Translations under genes and position numbers: made by a program | Notes under the pieces: generated by a model | Told to the model about the DNA's origin: nothing | Seen by the model: the letters and a program-made list of their open reading frames with translations, nothing else | Databases searched by the model: none | NCBI RefSeq assembly: GCF_039645975.1 | Contig: NZ_CP147918.1 | Coordinates: 930,001 to 994,000 of the forward strand | Reading direction: 5' to 3' | Origin: Sulfurimonas sp. HSL-1716 | Lineage (GTDB): Bacteria > Campylobacterota > Campylobacteria > Campylobacterales > Sulfurimonadaceae | Length of the DNA stretch: 64,000 bases | In this document: positions 61,925 to 64,000 of the stretch, piece after piece | Numbering within the stretch: position 1 is the stretch's first letter | How the letters are laid out: every line of letters starts with the position of its first letter

Positions 61925-63223
61925 CTATTTTTTCCCGAAAAATTTCTGAAAGAATCCTTCGATGAAACGTATTTTCGTTCGGCTGATAGCTAGGCTTCCG
62001 CTTGGCACTTTTCCGCTTGTCACTGTCGTTCCTGCGGCTATCATCACGTCGTCTTCTATCTCTACGGGTGCGACGAGCTGGCTGTCGCTTCCCACGAAAA
62101 CGTTCTTGCCTATCTTAGTCTTGTGTTTTTTGATGCCGTCGTAGTTGCATGTGATGACGCCCGCGCCGATGTTCGTACCCTCATCCACCTCGCTGTCGCC
62201 GATGTAGCTCAGGTGTCCCGCTTTTACGCCTTTGAGCGTACTTTTCTTGACCTCTACGAAGTTGCCGATATGCGTACCCTCGATGTGTGAAGCCGGGCGC
62301 AGATGCGCCAAAGGCCCTACATCCGAGTCGATGACGACGGAGTCTTCTATGACGCTTGAAGACTTGATGATGGAGTTTTTGATGAGGCTCTCACCCGTAA
62401 TGCGGCAGTTGTTCTCCACCAGACACTCTCCAAAAAACTGTACTCCCTCTTCGATGTAGATAGTATGCGGAAGGTTCATGCTCACACCCTCTGTCATCCA
62501 CTTGTTTTTTATGCGCTCTTGCATGATTATTTCCGCGCTTGCAAGGTCGAGCTTGGAGTTTACGCCTTTGAAATGCTCCTCGTCTACCAAAAGAGGCTTG
62601 ATGACAAGTCCGTCCTCTTTTGCCATCTTAATGATGTCCGTGAGGTAGTATTCGCTTTGCGCATTATTGTTTTCAAGACGCGGTATATAAGTATCCAAGA
62701 CCTCTTTTTTAAAAGAGTATATTCCCGCGTTAACTTGAGTAATGGCAATCTCATACCCGTTTGCGTCCTTTTGTTCGACGATGTAGCTGACTTCGCCGTT
62801 TTCTATCTTCACGCGGCCGTAACCGCTCGGGTCTTCGAGATCGAAAATGGAAAGTACGATGTCCGCTCTTGCATCCAGAAAACCTTGCAATGACTCTGCG
62901 GTAATGAGCGGCATATCTCCGTTAAGCACGAGTACATGAGAGTTTTTTGCCGTGATGTTTCTCATCGCTCCGCCCGTACCCGGAAAGTTTACGTCGTCTT
63001 GTTCTATGAAGTTTATGTCGGGAAAATATTTTTTTATCTCCTGCTCCACTGCGTCTTTTTGGTGTGCTACGACGATGCTCACGTCATCGCTCACCTTTAG
63101 GGACTCTTTTACGATGTGGTAAAGCATAGGTTTGCCGCTGATGTTGTGCAGGACTTTTGCTTTGTTCGACTTCATACGGCTGCCTTTTCCCGCAGCGAGG
63201 ATGACTATGGAGATATTGTTCAT
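61925..63223 (-). CDS. glmU: Bifunctional GlmU (UDP-GlcNAc synthesis)
   Basis: A 432-residue enzyme that acetylates glucosamine-1-phosphate and then uridylates it, supplying UDP-GlcNAc for peptidoglycan and LPS. The N-terminal pyrophosphorylase has LAAGKGSRMKSNKAKVLH and VLNGDMPLI. The C-terminal left-handed beta-helix starts near residue 250 and includes HLRPASHIEGTHIGNFVEVK, GHLSYIGDSEVDEGTNIGAG and ITCNYDGIKKHKT. In Campylobacter it adjoins coaBC, as I remember; here about 20 kb separates them. Confidence 0.96.
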   Translation of the reverse strand: MNNISIVILAAGKGSRMKSNKAKVLHNISGKPMLYHIVKESLKVSDDVSIVVAHQKDAVEQEIKKYFPDINFIEQDDVNFPGTGGAMRNITAKNSHVLVLNGDMPLITAESLQGFLDARADIVLSIFDLEDPSGYGRVKIENGEVSYIVEQKDANGYEIAITQVNAGIYSFKKEVLDTYIPRLENNNAQSEYYLTDIIKMAKEDGLVIKPLLVDEEHFKGVNSKLDLASAEIIMQERIKNKWMTEGVSMNLPHTIYIEEGVQFFGECLVENNCRITGESLIKNSIIKSSSVIEDSVVIDSDVGPLAHLRPASHIEGTHIGNFVEVKKSTLKGVKAGHLSYIGDSEVDEGTNIGAGVITCNYDGIKKHKTKIGKNVFVGSDSQLVAPVEIEDDVMIAAGTTVTSGKVPSGSLAISRTKIRFIEGFFQKFFGKK

Positions 63224-63239
63224 TATTTATACTTTTTAT

Positions 63240-63317
63240 TAGACTTCTTGCATAACCCCTGATAACCTCAGAGAGCTAAAAAGCGGTAAGGATAACAAGG
63301 GTTTTGCAAGAAGTCTA
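63240..63317. mobile_element. MITE-like inverted-repeat element, 78 bp
   Basis: Terminal inverted repeats AGACTTCTTGCATAACCC (63241-63258) and GGGTTTTGCAAGAAGTCT (63299-63316) match at 17 of 18 positions, with a TA at each outer edge as a possible target duplication. The 40-base centre encodes nothing. It lies in the divergent space between glmU and the small ORF at 63384, and could affect the glmU promoter or form a transcript hairpin. The termini resemble those of insertion sequences with GACTT..TTGCA-type ends, but no transposase is present. Confidence 0.65.
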
Positions 63318-63383
63318 TGGAATTTTATAAGTGTGATTATACTATAATTGCGTAATTGAATAGTTAAGAAGGCAGCCACAAAT

Positions 63384-63707
63384 ATGCAAGCAGTAGTCGA
63401 CTCGCTAAGAGAAAACGGTAACTTATACAAAAAAATGGTAGAGATAAAACCTTCTCAGCTGGGCGTGAGAAACAGGATAAAGATATATCATGCGACAGAC
63501 ACAAGAGGGTATTTTACCGCCATATTCGCAGTCTCTCAGACAAGCAGGCTGCTTATGAAAGATGTCAAAAAATTTGAGGAGATCTACCAAAAGCTCATCA
63601 TATTCAGCGATCACGGCTTCAAATTCAAAGTCCTTTTTATCGATGCGCCGTTATGCTCAAAAGCCAGAGAAGCTTTTTTAAGCTGCGGGTGGAGTCTACA
63701 AGATTGA
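63384..63707 (+). CDS. Small hypothetical protein upstream of coaX
   Basis: A 107-residue soluble protein I cannot assign. It contains VEIKPSQLGVRNRIKIYHAT and a C-terminal FKFKVLFIDAPLCSKAREAF with a single-domain alpha/beta look. Its stop overlaps the presumed TTG start of coaX (TTGA), so it appears cotranscribed with it and may be a conserved neighbour. Confidence 0.75.
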   Translation: MQAVVDSLRENGNLYKKMVEIKPSQLGVRNRIKIYHATDTRGYFTAIFAVSQTSRLLMKDVKKFEEIYQKLIIFSDHGFKFKVLFIDAPLCSKAREAFLSCGWSLQD

Positions 63708-64000
63708 CTCTCTGCGATATAGGAAACACGACGTTCGATTTTTATCGTGAGGGCGTAAAAGAGAAGATAGCCACAGCCGACTACGAGCTGAAAAAGAGCG
63801 AAGAGAAGATATTTTATATCTGCGTGAACGAGAAGGTAGGACAAGAGCTGAAAAACTTTCCAAACTGGATAGACCTCAAAGCCTTTGTAGACATGAAAAA
63901 ATACTATGAGACAATGGGCATAGACCGCATAGCGGTATGCGAGTCAATAGAAAACGGCGTTGTCATAGATGCGGGAAGCGCCATCACGGTAGATGTAGTG
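63704..64000 (+). CDS. coaX: Type III pantothenate kinase, N-terminal part (cut by window edge)
   Basis: The first 99 codons of a CoaX, which phosphorylates pantothenate in the first step of CoA synthesis. LCDIGNTTFDFYREG is the phosphate-binding motif (usually DxGNT) and VVIDAGSAITVDVV, at the window end, is the DxGTA/T-like second motif with its catalytic Asp. The likely start is the TTG at 63704, nine bases after GGAG; a GTG at 63689 is an alternative. The rest lies outside the window. Confidence 0.88.
   Translation, partial: MTLCDIGNTTFDFYREGVKEKIATADYELKKSEEKIFYICVNEKVGQELKNFPNWIDLKAFVDMKKYYETMGIDRIAVCESIENGVVIDAGSAITVDVV

Overview
The window reads as chromosomal DNA of a Campylobacterota (epsilonproteobacterial) bacterium, most like the Sulfurimonas/Sulfuricurvum group. 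The evidence is a fused ResB-CcsA cytochrome c biogenesis protein, the run coaBC / hypothetical / uppS / prepilin peptidase / LptF-like permease / truA (an order I remember from Campylobacter), many c-di-GMP proteins, and densely packed genes joined by 1-8 base overlaps. Genus is inference only. No rRNA, tRNA, CRISPR array or complete insertion sequence was recognised. No gene-free stretch exceeds 300 bases; the longest (20654-20857) is about 200.

Layout. 1-9.9 kb: glycogen metabolism. The 3' end of one glycogen synthase, a ROK sugar kinase, a second complete glycogen synthase and the branching enzyme form a stop/start-overlapped operon. Facing it are phosphoglucomutase and a Usp-like protein coupled to a P2-type cation ATPase. 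10-13.8 kb: rpsA, a small membrane protein and serA, closed by two hairpins. 13.9-15.2 kb: a ModE-type molybdate regulator, a near-consensus ModE operator and an unrecognised 98-residue ORF, followed by palindromic DNA. 15.2-20.7 kb: an RND efflux operon (TolC, adaptor, pump) in which the pump is split into two genes exactly between its two halves. 20.9-25.7 kb: DUF4395 protein, Rrf2 regulator, HDOD protein and a FIST-PAS-GGDEF-EAL protein. 25.8-36.2 kb: polA, ccsBA, DUF2461, hsp20, dnaJ and an LtaS-like sulfatase-fold enzyme. 36.2-41.4 kb: the coaBC-to-truA operon.

41.5-61.7 kb is a mixed region: a tandem-HD protein, a divergent ADP-ribosylglycohydrolase-family protein, an EEP phosphohydrolase, a cardiolipin synthase-like protein, a CPA2 antiporter, a Lon-like AAA protease, pgeF, an SDR-DUF2867 protein, a FecR/OmpA/CHASE2-HD-GYP operon, a Mut7-C RNase, a methyltransferase, a DarT-DarG toxin-antitoxin pair and SbcCD. 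61.7-64 kb: DUF2905, glmU, a small TA-flanked inverted-repeat element, a small ORF and the start of coaX.

The most unusual structural signals are two single-gene insertions 5 kb apart. In each, one gene (SDR-DUF2867, or the methyltransferase) lies between two direct copies of the END of a neighbouring housekeeping gene: the last ~52 bases of pgeF, and the first 16 codons plus the -10 box of the Mut7-C gene. In the Mut7-C pair all coding differences are synonymous, which suggests recombination with DNA from a relative rather than decay of a local duplication. Other points to check are the ModE site in front of an orphan ORF, the AT-rich darTG island, the 78-bp MITE-like element beside glmU, the split RND pump, and two genes whose -10 box lies 6 bases from the ATG (possible leaderless mRNAs).
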